A DNA stretch of 64,000 nucleotides from Verrucomicrobiaceae bacterium (GTDB lineage: Bacteria > Verrucomicrobiota > Verrucomicrobiia > Verrucomicrobiales > Verrucomicrobiaceae), in contig CANNQP010000007.1 of assembly GCA_947507875.1 (NCBI GenBank), forward strand, positions 62,001 through 126,000. Reading direction: 5' to 3'. The notes beneath the pieces were generated by a model. The model saw only the letters and a program-made list of their open reading frames with translations, had not been told where the DNA came from and did not search any database. Within the stretch, counting starts at the first letter, position 1; every line of letters starts with the position of its first letter. The position numbers and the translations under genes are program-made. Below, in pieces: positions 44,953 to 53,659 of this stretch.

Positions 44953-47900
44953 ATGCGATCTGTTTCTCTAGTTTTGATGGGGCTGCCCATGCTGGCTCCA
45001 GCGGCCATTGATTTCTCCCGCGAGATCCGTCCGATCTTGTCGGAGAACTGTTTTTTCTGCCATGGGCCGGATGAAAAGAAGCGCGAGGCTGGGCTGCGCC
45101 TGGATGAGGAGGCGGCGGCGAAAGCGAGCAACGAGGGGGTCATCGCCGTGGTGCCGGGTGATCCTGAGAAGAGCGCCCTGATCCAGCGCATTGTGTCCAC
45201 CGATCCTGATGAGGTGATGCCTCCGCCCAAGCTGCACAAGGTGATCCCGGCGGCGCAGGTGGCTCTGCTGAAGGAGTGGATCCGGCAGGGAGCGCCTTGG
45301 GGAAAGCACTGGAGCTACGAGCGCGTGGCGCGTCCCTCGGTGCCCAAGGTGGAGCCGAAGGGGACTCCGCTTTCGCCGGTCGATGCGTTCCTGGCGGCGA
45401 GGTTGGCCAAGGAGGGTTTGGCTTTTTCCGCCGAGGCGGATGCGGCGACGCTGATCCGTCGCGTGGCGTTGGATCTGACAGGGCTGCCACCGACTTTGGA
45501 GGAGCTGGCGCGCTTGTCTCGCGCACCCTACGAGGCGGTGGTGGATCATTACCTGTCGCGGCCTGCGTTTGGTGAGCATTGGGCCTCCCAGTGGCTGGAT
45601 TTGGCGCGCTACGCAGATAGCTCCGGCTACCCGAGCGATCAGCCGCGCGAGATCTGGGCTTACCGCGACTGGGTGATCCGCGCGCTGAATGCGAACCTGC
45701 CCTTTGATCAGTTCACGCGGGAGCAGCTCGCGGGCGATCTTTTGCCGAATCCCACGGACGATCAGCTGATCGCCACGGCGTTTCATCGGAACACGATGAC
45801 GCAGAATGAGGGCGGCACGAGCGATGAGGAATTCCGCAACGCGGCCGTGATCGACCGCGTGAACACGACCTTCGCGGTCTGGATGGGCACGACGATGGCC
45901 TGCGCGCAGTGCCACACGCACAAGTATGATCCCCTGACGCTGAAGGAATACTTTCAGGCCTACGCCTTCCTGAATCAGAGCGCGGACAGCGACAAAAAGG
46001 ACGAGTCACCGCTGCATAGCTTCGAGACCGCTGAGCTGAAGCGGCAGCGGGCGGAGCTGCGTGCCAGCATAGCCGCGCTGGAGGCACGTTTTGCTAAACC
46101 GGAGCCCAAATGGCTGGCCAGGCTGGCGGCTTGGGAAAAAAATCTGCGCCAAGAGCTCGCTTGGAAGGTGGCTGAACCGCAGTCGATGATCACGCAATCC
46201 GGGCGGAAGGCCGTGATCGGCGCGGAGGGTTGGGTGACGCTATCGGCTCAGGCAGCCAAGGACGTTTACACGCTGGAGTTGCCGCTGCGGACGGCGACAT
46301 TGACGGCGCTGAGGCTAGAGACCCAGCCGACGGCAGGGCATGGCAATTTTGTCCTGACGCAGATGAAGGCCGAGCTGCTGCCGCCACCGAACGCCACGGC
46401 ACCGAAGGCTCGCTTCGCGCGCGTGGAGCTGCCGGGAAAAGGCAAGATGCTGCAACTGGCGGAGGTGCAGGTTAGGAGTGGCGGGCAAAATGTCAGCCTG
46501 CGCAAGCCCGCCAAGCAGAGCAGCACCTACGCTGGCGCCGCTGCCGCGCGGGCAGTGGATGGCCAGACGGAGGGCGACTACGCGAAGGGCAGTGTCTCCC
46601 ACACCAGCGGTCAGGAGGATGATCCGTGGTGGGAGGTGGACCTGCAGCAGGAGTGGCCCGTGGATCAGGTGGCGCTGTGGAATCGCACGGATGGCGGCAC
46701 GGGCAAGCGCCTGGAGGGCGTGCAGGTCGTGTTGCTGGATGCCAAGCGCCAGCTTGTCTGGAAAAGCACGCCCCAGCCTGCGCCAGAAAAAGAGCGTGTG
46801 GTGCAGGTCAGTGGGCCAGTGCCGCTAAACTTCAGCCAAGCCTTGGCCGATCATGAGCAATCGGGCTTTACCGCCGCGTCGGTGTTGCGCCCGGCGGATC
46901 GACAAAATCAAGGTTGGGCCGTCGCCCCCCAGGCGGATCGGCCTCATGCACTGACGCTGCTGGCAGCGACCCCGATCCAGGTGCCTGCGGGAGCGCGTCT
47001 GCGGGTCACCTTGGAGCAAAAGTCCGTTCATCTGCATCATACGTTGGGCCGCTTTCGCCTGCTCAGCACGGATGATGCTCGTGTGCGTCAGGCGGTGGCC
47101 TTGCCCAGCGATGTGCTGGCGGCGATCCATCTCGCCCCGGAAAAACGCAGCCCGGCCCAGTCGGCGCGCATCCAGGATCACTACGTGCGCCACATCGCCC
47201 CAGAGAACGCAGCGGAACGCCAGGAGCTGGCGGCGCAGCAAAAGCAGTTGGCCGAGCTGAAGCCCGTGACGGTGCCCATCATGAAGGACCTGACGGGGAA
47301 GGAGAGGCGCATCACCAAGGTGCAGCTGCGGGGCAACTGGCAGGCGCTGGGGGATGTGGTCAGCGAAGGCACGCCGGCGGTCTTTCATCCGCTGCCCACT
47401 GCTGCGCCGCGCAATCGGCTGACGCTGGCGAACTGGTTGGTGGGCCGTGACAATCCGCTGACGGCTCGCGTGCAGGTGAATCGGCTGTGGGAGACGCTGT
47501 TCGGCACGGGCATCGTGCGCACGAGCGAGGAGTTTGGCAGCCAGGGTGAGCTGCCCTTTCACCCCGAGCTACTCGACTGGCTGGCGGCAGAGTTCATGGA
47601 CTCGGGCTGGGATGTGAAGCACTTGATCAAGCTCATGGTCATGACCCGCGCCTACCGTCAGGTCAGTGCCACGTCGGCAGAGCTGGCGGCGCGTGATCCT
47701 GACAATCGCCTGCTGGCCCGTGGTCCACGTTTCCGACCAACGGGTGAGATGCTGCGCGACCAAGCGCTGGCGGTGAGCGGGCTGCTTTCGGCGAAAATGC
47801 ATGGCCCTGGGGTGCGTCCCCCCGCCCCGAATCTCGGGCTGAGCACGGCCTTTGGTCGTAGCAATGATTGGACGACGAGTGAGGGCGAGGATCGCTACCG

Positions 47901-48351
47901 CCGCAGCGTTTACACCGAGGTGCGTCGCAATGCGCCCTATGCCAGCTTCACCACCTTTGATGCGGGCAATCGCGAGGTCTGCATGATCCGCCGCAACCGC
48001 ACGAACACGCCCTTGCAGGCCTTTGTGACCCTGAATGATCCGGTTTTCATCGAGACGCATCAGGCCATGGCGCGCCGAGTCCTGCGTGACGCCGGGGATG
48101 ACGCCAGTCGCCTCGCGTTGATGTTCAAGCTCTGTGTCGCCCGCGAACCGACCGCTCAGGAGTCAGTCACGCTGAGTCAGTTGCTGGCAGAATCGTTGGT
48201 TAGCTATCGTCAGGATCTCGAGGCTGCGAAAAAGATGGCCACGGAACCTCTCGGTCCTGCTCCGGCTGACGTGGATCTGCCGACGCTGGCAGCCTGGACG
48301 ACGGTGGCGAATGTGGTGATGAACCTGGATGAGTTCGTGATGCGGCGCTGA
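44953..48351 (+). CDS. PSD1 cytochrome (DUF1549/DUF1553) with F5/8 type C domain
   Basis: A large exported protein (1,132 residues from ATG 44953, with signal peptide RSVSLVLMGLPMLAPAA). The N-terminal Planctomycete cytochrome C domain has NCFFCHGPDEKKREAGLRLD; DUF1549 follows (VDAFLAARL, VDHYLSRPAFGEHWASQWLDLARYADSSGY, ACAQCHTHKYDP); then an F5/8 discoidin-like domain (near residues 510-620, AVDGQTEGD and WWEVDL); and DUF1553 at the C-terminus (NRLWETLFGTGIV, ELLDWLAAEFM). Such proteins are typical of Planctomycetes/Verrucomicrobia and are usually paired with a DUF1501 sulfatase-like gene, which is not found here. Function unproven; often associated with polysaccharide use. Confidence 0.9.
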   Translation: MRSVSLVLMGLPMLAPAAIDFSREIRPILSENCFFCHGPDEKKREAGLRLDEEAAAKASNEGVIAVVPGDPEKSALIQRIVSTDPDEVMPPPKLHKVIPAAQVALLKEWIRQGAPWGKHWSYERVARPSVPKVEPKGTPLSPVDAFLAARLAKEGLAFSAEADAATLIRRVALDLTGLPPTLEELARLSRAPYEAVVDHYLSRPAFGEHWASQWLDLARYADSSGYPSDQPREIWAYRDWVIRALNANLPFDQFTREQLAGDLLPNPTDDQLIATAFHRNTMTQNEGGTSDEEFRNAAVIDRVNTTFAVWMGTTMACAQCHTHKYDPLTLKEYFQAYAFLNQSADSDKKDESPLHSFETAELKRQRAELRASIAALEARFAKPEPKWLARLAAWEKNLRQELAWKVAEPQSMITQSGRKAVIGAEGWVTLSAQAAKDVYTLELPLRTATLTALRLETQPTAGHGNFVLTQMKAELLPPPNATAPKARFARVELPGKGKMLQLAEVQVRSGGQNVSLRKPAKQSSTYAGAAAARAVDGQTEGDYAKGSVSHTSGQEDDPWWEVDLQQEWPVDQVALWNRTDGGTGKRLEGVQVVLLDAKRQLVWKSTPQPAPEKERVVQVSGPVPLNFSQALADHEQSGFTAASVLRPADRQNQGWAVAPQADRPHALTLLAATPIQVPAGARLRVTLEQKSVHLHHTLGRFRLLSTDDARVRQAVALPSDVLAAIHLAPEKRSPAQSARIQDHYVRHIAPENAAERQELAAQQKQLAELKPVTVPIMKDLTGKERRITKVQLRGNWQALGDVVSEGTPAVFHPLPTAAPRNRLTLANWLVGRDNPLTARVQVNRLWETLFGTGIVRTSEEFGSQGELPFHPELLDWLAAEFMDSGWDVKHLIKLMVMTRAYRQVSATSAELAARDPDNRLLARGPRFRPTGEMLRDQALAVSGLLSAKMHGPGVRPPAPNLGLSTAFGRSNDWTTSEGEDRYRRSVYTEVRRNAPYASFTTFDAGNREVCMIRRNRTNTPLQAFVTLNDPVFIETHQAMARRVLRDAGDDASRLALMFKLCVAREPTAQESVTLSQLLAESLVSYRQDLEAAKKMATEPLGPAPADVDLPTLAAWTTVANVVMNLDEFVMRR

Positions 48352-48365
48352 GCTTCTGCACCGCG

Positions 48366-49202
48366 CTAGTGTGGAGGATACAGCACCTGCATGAGGTAGA
48401 GTCCGCCCGCTGGCGCGGTCTGGTTGCTTTGCAGCCCTTCCGTGTGGGTCAGCAGATCGGTGAACCAAGTGAGGTCGGCGCGGCCTCGGGCGATGTGGAC
48501 CATGGTGCCCGTGATCATGCGCACCATTTTGTAAAGGAAGCCATCGCCCTCGAACTCTAGCTCCACGAGCTCGCCAACTTCGCGAACCTCGACCCGTCGA
48601 AGCGTGCGGGTGGTTTTGTCTGGCGTCGCGCGGCGTTGGGTTTCGGACATGTCACCGCGGTTGGCCGACAGGCGGACGAAGTTGTGCGTGCCGGTGATCG
48701 CTGTGGCACAGGCCTGGAGACGCGCAAGATCCAGCGGGCCGTGGATGTGCCAGGCACGATCAGCCTCAAAAGGCGAGAGCAGCCGAGGCCGCCAGATGCG
48801 GTAGCGGTAGATTTTGCCAATCGCATCAAAGCGCGCGTGGAAGCGCGTGTCGGCATCGCTGACCTGAACGATGCGAATGGTGAGCGGCAGGCAGGCATTG
48901 ATGGCATCGCGCCAGGCGTCGCCACTCATGCGCACGGTGGCAGGCACATCGCAGTGCGCCACCTGACCGTGGGCATGCACGCCTGCGTCCGTGCGTCCGC
49001 TGCCGTGGATGCGGGTTTGGATGCTGGTGGCTTTGCGGATGGCAGCCTCGATCTTGTCCTGGATGCCGCCGCCTCCGTCCTGGCTCTGCCAGCCACGCCA
49101 GGGCGTGCCGCAGTAGGCCACGCTGAGACGCAGCCGCTTCCAGCCTTCGGGGGCACCGTGGCCAAGGCCTAGGCTACTTTCGACGTCGCTTCGGGGGCTC
49201 AT
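48366..49202 (-). CDS. truA: tRNA pseudouridine synthase A
   Basis: TruA makes pseudouridine at tRNA positions 38-40. RLRLSVAYCGTPWRGWQSQD, the catalytic GSGRTDAGVHAHGQVAHCD (Asp in RTDAG), and the FLYKMVRMITGTMVHIARG block with the SANRGD region are all seen. From ATG 49202 it is 278 residues, normal. The same frame is open to 49610, but that part is just the shadow of ruvX. It overlaps the ruvX end by 29 bases, so the two are probably expressed together. Confidence 0.95.
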   Translation of the reverse strand: MSPRSDVESSLGLGHGAPEGWKRLRLSVAYCGTPWRGWQSQDGGGGIQDKIEAAIRKATSIQTRIHGSGRTDAGVHAHGQVAHCDVPATVRMSGDAWRDAINACLPLTIRIVQVSDADTRFHARFDAIGKIYRYRIWRPRLLSPFEADRAWHIHGPLDLARLQACATAITGTHNFVRLSANRGDMSETQRRATPDKTTRTLRRVEVREVGELVELEFEGDGFLYKMVRMITGTMVHIARGRADLTWFTDLLTHTEGLQSNQTAPAGGLYLMQVLYPPH

Positions 49203-49668
49203 CGGTCCAGGGCATGTCGTAAGCGCTGTCCGGGAGCAAAAAGGCCTCCGGGCCGCGCTGGCTGTTGAGGTAATCCTGCAAAATGACCACGGCGGCGAGC
49301 TGATCGACCACCTGCTTTCTTTCCCGAGGATCCGTGATGCCGGAGCGGGAGAGGGAGGCCTCGGCCTCGACGGAGGAGAGGCGCTCATCGACAAAAGCCA
49401 CCGGCACCTCGTGATCAAGCGCGCGCTCGAGCTCCTTGGCGAAACGCTCGACCCGCTCGGCAGCCTCGCCTTTGCGCCCGTCCATGTGGTAGGGCATGCC
49501 GATGACGACTTTGGCGATGTGCTTTTCCCGCACGATGCGGGCGATGTTTTCCACCGGGCGATCGCGAGCTTCCAGCGTACGCAGGGGATTGGCCACCAGC
49601 TCCATTTCATCGCTCATGGCCAGCCCGATGCGGGCGGTTCCGTGGTCGATGGCGAGGATGCGTGGCAT
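49174..49668 (-). CDS. ruvX: Holliday junction resolvase-like protein RuvX/YqgF
   Basis: YqgF/RuvX is an RNase H-fold nuclease involved in 16S rRNA 5' processing and linked to recombination. Its signature is LAIDHGTARIGLAMSD at the start, GMPYHMDG, and FVDERLSSVEAE with acidic catalytic residues (Asp7, Glu in DERLS). Length 164 residues, with a basic tail RRRK that overlaps truA. The pairing ruvX-truA is not common knowledge to me and may be coincidental. Confidence 0.92.
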   Translation of the reverse strand: MPRILAIDHGTARIGLAMSDEMELVANPLRTLEARDRPVENIARIVREKHIAKVVIGMPYHMDGRKGEAAERVERFAKELERALDHEVPVAFVDERLSSVEAEASLSRSGITDPRERKQVVDQLAAVVILQDYLNSQRGPEAFLLPDSAYDMPWTDEPPKRRRK

Positions 49669-49777
49669 GAGAGGCGTCTCGATCTAGGCTTTGTTTCGCA
49701 GCTGGCAAGGGCAGGCTTCAGGCGTAGAGGATGAAACCTGCGGAAGGGAGGGCCGCTGGGGAACGTTTGCAGACAGC

Positions 49778-50647
49778 ATGACTCGTGCAGCCCTTTTGTT
49801 CTGTTTTTTCCTGCGGGGCATTGGCCTTTCCCCGGCCGCCGATGGCAGCGAGTGGAAGTCCATCGTGCCGGACCTGGTCGTGCCGCCCGTACAGCGTGGG
49901 GTGATGCCTGCGCCAGGTCAGCGTGTGGAGCAGACCACGCCAGGCTGGGAGGCGACGGCGGTGCATCATCTGCTGCATCTGCCGAGCGACTGGCAGCCAG
50001 GAAGGAGCTACCCGGTCATTCTTGAGTATCCAGGCAATGGCCCCTATGCCGATGCGCGGGGCGATACTTGCGATGGTTCGGTGGAAAGCTGCCTGCTGGG
50101 CTATGGCATCTCTGGCGGGCGCGGCGTCATCTGGGCAGCCTTGCCATTCATTGAGGACAAAGAGGGCCGCGTCCAGAATGCAGCACGCTGGTGGGGCGAT
50201 GTCCGCCAGACGCGTGACTATGCTGTGAACACCGTGCGCCATCTTTGCCAGCGTTGGGGTGGCGATGCACAACGCATCTTCCTCGCGGGTTTTTCGCGCG
50301 GTAGCATCGCCTGCAATTTCATCGGCCTGCAGGATGACGAGATCGCTGCGCTGTGGCGCGGCTTCATCTGCCACAGTCATTACGATGGCTCGCGGGCTTG
50401 GCCTGAGTCAGGCGGGGGCGAGGCGGTGAAGCAGCGTCTGGCACGCCTGGGCACGAGACCGCAGTGGATCAGCCAAGAACTCAGCACCGAGGCCACGGAG
50501 CGTCTCTTGCGCAGCAGTGGACTCCGGGGTCGGTGGACCTTCGTGCCTCTGCCTTTTCCGAATCACAGCGCTGCCTGGGTGCTGCGTGATCTGCCTGAGC
50601 GTCGTCGCCTGCGCGCCTGGTTTGCAGATGCCCTTGAAGAAAAATAA
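49778..50647 (+). CDS. exported alpha/beta hydrolase
   Basis: A 289-residue protein from ATG 49778 with a signal peptide (ALLFCFFLRGIGLSPAA). The fold has VILEYPGNGPY (oxyanion region), nucleophile elbow AGFSRGSIACNF (Ser in GFSRG), and PFPNHSAAW with the candidate His. The middle part contains DTCDGSVESC with two cysteines that could form a disulphide. Substrate unknown; resembles peptidase/esterase-like secreted hydrolases. Earlier in-frame ATG at 49691 adds an unlikely N-terminus. Confidence 0.8.
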   Translation: MTRAALLFCFFLRGIGLSPAADGSEWKSIVPDLVVPPVQRGVMPAPGQRVEQTTPGWEATAVHHLLHLPSDWQPGRSYPVILEYPGNGPYADARGDTCDGSVESCLLGYGISGGRGVIWAALPFIEDKEGRVQNAARWWGDVRQTRDYAVNTVRHLCQRWGGDAQRIFLAGFSRGSIACNFIGLQDDEIAALWRGFICHSHYDGSRAWPESGGGEAVKQRLARLGTRPQWISQELSTEATERLLRSSGLRGRWTFVPLPFPNHSAAWVLRDLPERRRLRAWFADALEEK

Positions 50648-50707
50648 CGCCGCACCCCACAAAAAGCCTAGTAACCCACACGGCAGCCGCTAGCGTCCGC
50701 GCCTGTG

Positions 50708-51685
50708 ATGAGTTTAGGCTTCAATCCCAGAGGTGCGGCGTTGGCAGGATGCCTAGCAGCCGCTTTCACCGTAGGTGCAGCAGACGACATGCGTGTGGTG
50801 TTGAAGAATGGAGCCGAACTGGCCGGCCACCTACTGCGCCAGCGGGATGACGCGGTCATGATCGACCTTGGCTTTACGGTGCTGAGCGTGCCGCGTGTGG
50901 AAATCGCCCGCTTGGACAAGATCAGCGCCGCGCCAAAGGTCGCCGCTGCGAACAGCACACGCGGAGAGGACATCTACTTTGTCGAGCCCAGCCGCGAGCC
51001 GATGCCGGTGGAAAAAAATGTCGAGCGTGTGGCGGAGGCCGTGGTGCAGATCCAGACTGCCTATGGCCTAGGCTCTGGCTTCATCATCAACAAGCTCGGC
51101 TACGTCATCACGAATCAGCATGTCATCGCTGGTGAGCGCGAGATCACCGTCGTCGTGTATCGGAAAAAGCCTGATGGGCTGGAGAAACAGGCTTTTCCAA
51201 AGGTCAAAATCATCGCCATGAATGGCTTCCTGGACCTTGCCATTCTTCAGATCGATGACCCGTCGGTGGAGAGCCTGCCCTTTGTGCCCATCGGTGACTC
51301 CGATAGCCTCACTCAGGGTCAGGGGGTCTTTGCCATCGGCAGTCCACTGGGTCTGGAGCGCAGCGTGTCTCAGGGCATCGTTAGCATCAAGGCGCGCGAA
51401 AGTGGTGGACGATGGTACATCCAGAGCACCACGCAAATCAATCCCGGCAATTCGGGCGGCCCGCTTTTCAATAGCCGGGGTGAGGTCGTCGGCGTGAACA
51501 ACATGAAAGCCGCAGGCATCGGCGTGGAAGGCCTAGGCTTCTCCATCCCTGCCAACGTGATGAAGCTATTCCTGAAAAATCGTGATGCTTTCGCCTTCGA
51601 CCCACGCAATCCCAACGCGGGTTTCCGTTACCTGCCACCACCGGCACCCCCTGCGGTGAAACCACCTCAGCCCAAGCAGCCCTGA
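50708..51685 (+). CDS. exported trypsin-like serine protease (HtrA-like, no PDZ)
   Basis: From ATG 50708 the protein is 325 residues with a signal peptide (SLGFNPRGAALAGCLAAAFT, cleavage near GAA). An N-terminal domain (VVLKNGAELAGHLLRQRDD) resembles a small SH3-like fold. The protease domain has His in VITNQHVI, Asp in GFLDLAIL, and Ser in NPGNSGGPLF, the HtrA/DegP triad. A PDZ domain is missing, and the C-terminus is proline-rich (PPPAPPAVKPPQPKQP). It is probably a periplasmic quality-control or processing protease. GTG 50705 directly precedes the chosen ATG. Confidence 0.88.
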   Translation: MSLGFNPRGAALAGCLAAAFTVGAADDMRVVLKNGAELAGHLLRQRDDAVMIDLGFTVLSVPRVEIARLDKISAAPKVAAANSTRGEDIYFVEPSREPMPVEKNVERVAEAVVQIQTAYGLGSGFIINKLGYVITNQHVIAGEREITVVVYRKKPDGLEKQAFPKVKIIAMNGFLDLAILQIDDPSVESLPFVPIGDSDSLTQGQGVFAIGSPLGLERSVSQGIVSIKARESGGRWYIQSTTQINPGNSGGPLFNSRGEVVGVNNMKAAGIGVEGLGFSIPANVMKLFLKNRDAFAFDPRNPNAGFRYLPPPAPPAVKPPQPKQP

Positions 51686-51775
51686 GCTTCTGCCCACGTG
51701 GAAAAGAAGCACAAATTTCGACTCGCTGTTCTGCCTCCGCTTTCCTGCCTCTCGCCCCTTCTCTTCGTTGCCCTC

Positions 51776-53620
51776 ATGAAAACCTCTCTCCCCTTCCTTG
51801 TCGCTTTGACCGGCCTCTTGCTGCCTGTGGCGCTTCCTGCCGAGCAGCTCGAAACTTGGCAAAACATTCTGCCGAAGAATACCATCGGCTACTTGGCCAT
51901 CAAAAATGCGCCTGAGCTCGTGGCTGATTGGGAAAGGAGCGGTTATGGTCGTCTGCTGGCCGATGAGGCCGTGAAACAGTGGATGGCTCCCGCCTACAAA
52001 GACGGCGAGCCTGCCTGGGATACCGCGCTGAAAAAAGAAACAGGGGAGGGCCTGCAGGCGAATCTGCAACGTGTCACCGGTTCGGCCATGTTTGTGATCG
52101 CAGCGGATTCTCCGAAGGAGTTCGAAAGCATGCCGAAGGGGGCTCCCTTCATGATCTTGCTGGAGGTCGGCGACCAGCAGTCCAAGATCGAGGAGCTGAT
52201 CGCCAAATCGCGCAAGACCGCGCTAGAGAAGCATCCCGAGTGGAAAGAAATCACCCGTGATGTGGCTGGCGTGCCTTTGAAAGTACTGGCCAAGTCCGAA
52301 GATCCCGATGCCGCGATCGATAGCGCCTATGCCTTTTTGAATGGCGTCTGGGTCTTTGGAGATAAGCTGGCGCTTTTTGAGCATTTCCTGCCTGCTCTGA
52401 AAACAGGCACGGCCGAGACTTCCGAGACCGTGGCTAGCCACCTTTCCCGCCACACACAGATCAGCGATGGCCCCGGTGACCTCTCCTTTTATCTCAATGG
52501 TGAAGTGCTCATGCAGTGGGCCGAGACGGCTCTGGTCGAGGCCATGAAGTCCAAGAACAGCCCGGTGCCGCTGGACCCGAAGGCGATTTTTGCCACTTTG
52601 GGTTTGGCGGAGGTTCAATCCATGGGCCTTAACATCGACCTATCTCCCGAGCAGACCCGCACAGATCTCGCGATCCTTCATCCCGAAAAGCCCCAGGGCC
52701 TCATCAGCCTGTTGCTCGGTACCAGCAGGGAGGTGACCCCGCCTGCCTTTTTCCCGGCGGATGCTCTTTCCGCACAGGTCATGCGCCAGAGCCTCGGCGG
52801 CGTGTGGGATCGCCTTCTCGCCATGGTCAATAAGCTCGGCCCCGTGGCCATGATGGCCACCATGCAGCTCGGTCAGGTGGAACAGCAGGTCGGCTTCAGC
52901 ATCAAAGAGGACCTCTTGGGCAGTCTGGAGGACGAATACATCCAGCTCGATGCCGGCACAATCCAGGCACCGAGCCAGGTCATGGGCTTCAAGGTGCGTG
53001 ATCGCCAACGACTCTCGGGTGCCTTAGACAGCCTCAAGCGCTTCCTGGGGCAGGGCTTTGGTGCTGCCTTTGAAGACACCGAATACCTCGGTCATACCAT
53101 CAGCACCTACCGGGCGAGTCAGGCGGTGGCCACCCCAGGCGCAGCCTCCACCGAGATCGCTTACTGCCTAGCAGACGGCTACCTTCTCTTCAGCACTGGC
53201 AGTCAGGAGCTACTGAAAAAACTGCTCTCTCGCATGAAGGAGCCCAGTGGCCCGAGTCTCTGGGACAGCCAGCGCACGCAGGAACTCATCGCCAGCCTAC
53301 CCCAAGGTTATGTTGGCCTCGGGATCGCGGATGCCAGTGAGCAACTCCTCAACGTCATCAACGCCATGACCACGGTGGAGAAGCAGACCAAAGGCAAAAA
53401 GAAAGGGGTTGCGAAGAAAAAAGGCCCTGGGAAAGCCGCCGCCGACAAGGCTAGCCATGAAACAACCGAGGCCGCAGGCAACGGCATCTCCCTCTGGTTT
53501 GATCCCGCCGCGCAGCCTCCGCCAGAGATCTTCAAGAAATACCTCGGTACCGAAGTCAGTGGCACCTACAACCATCCCCAAGCGGTTCACTTTCGCATGC
53601 TCTCCAAGCCAGTGGAATGA
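51776..53620 (+). CDS. exported hypothetical protein (DUF3352-like)
   Basis: A 614-residue protein from ATG 51776 with a clear signal peptide (KTSLPFLVALTGLLLPVALPA). I do not recognise an enzyme. It contains ALKTG- and LSFYLNGE-like strands reminiscent of DUF3352, a beta-rich domain in secreted proteins of this group. A Lys-rich stretch (KQTKGKKKGVAKKKGPGK) lies near residues 540-557. It is 90 bases after the protease gene and probably cotranscribed. Confidence 0.7.
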   Translation: MKTSLPFLVALTGLLLPVALPAEQLETWQNILPKNTIGYLAIKNAPELVADWERSGYGRLLADEAVKQWMAPAYKDGEPAWDTALKKETGEGLQANLQRVTGSAMFVIAADSPKEFESMPKGAPFMILLEVGDQQSKIEELIAKSRKTALEKHPEWKEITRDVAGVPLKVLAKSEDPDAAIDSAYAFLNGVWVFGDKLALFEHFLPALKTGTAETSETVASHLSRHTQISDGPGDLSFYLNGEVLMQWAETALVEAMKSKNSPVPLDPKAIFATLGLAEVQSMGLNIDLSPEQTRTDLAILHPEKPQGLISLLLGTSREVTPPAFFPADALSAQVMRQSLGGVWDRLLAMVNKLGPVAMMATMQLGQVEQQVGFSIKEDLLGSLEDEYIQLDAGTIQAPSQVMGFKVRDRQRLSGALDSLKRFLGQGFGAAFEDTEYLGHTISTYRASQAVATPGAASTEIAYCLADGYLLFSTGSQELLKKLLSRMKEPSGPSLWDSQRTQELIASLPQGYVGLGIADASEQLLNVINAMTTVEKQTKGKKKGVAKKKGPGKAAADKASHETTEAAGNGISLWFDPAAQPPPEIFKKYLGTEVSGTYNHPQAVHFRMLSKPVE

Positions 53621-53659
53621 CGCGCGCGTCTTGCCTGACTTTTTCACGATCTGCCCATC

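Noticed and set aside
49203-49610. Upstream extension of the truA frame
   Set aside because: It overlaps ruvX and its translation has no similarity to TruA; ATG 49202 fits the family N-terminus.
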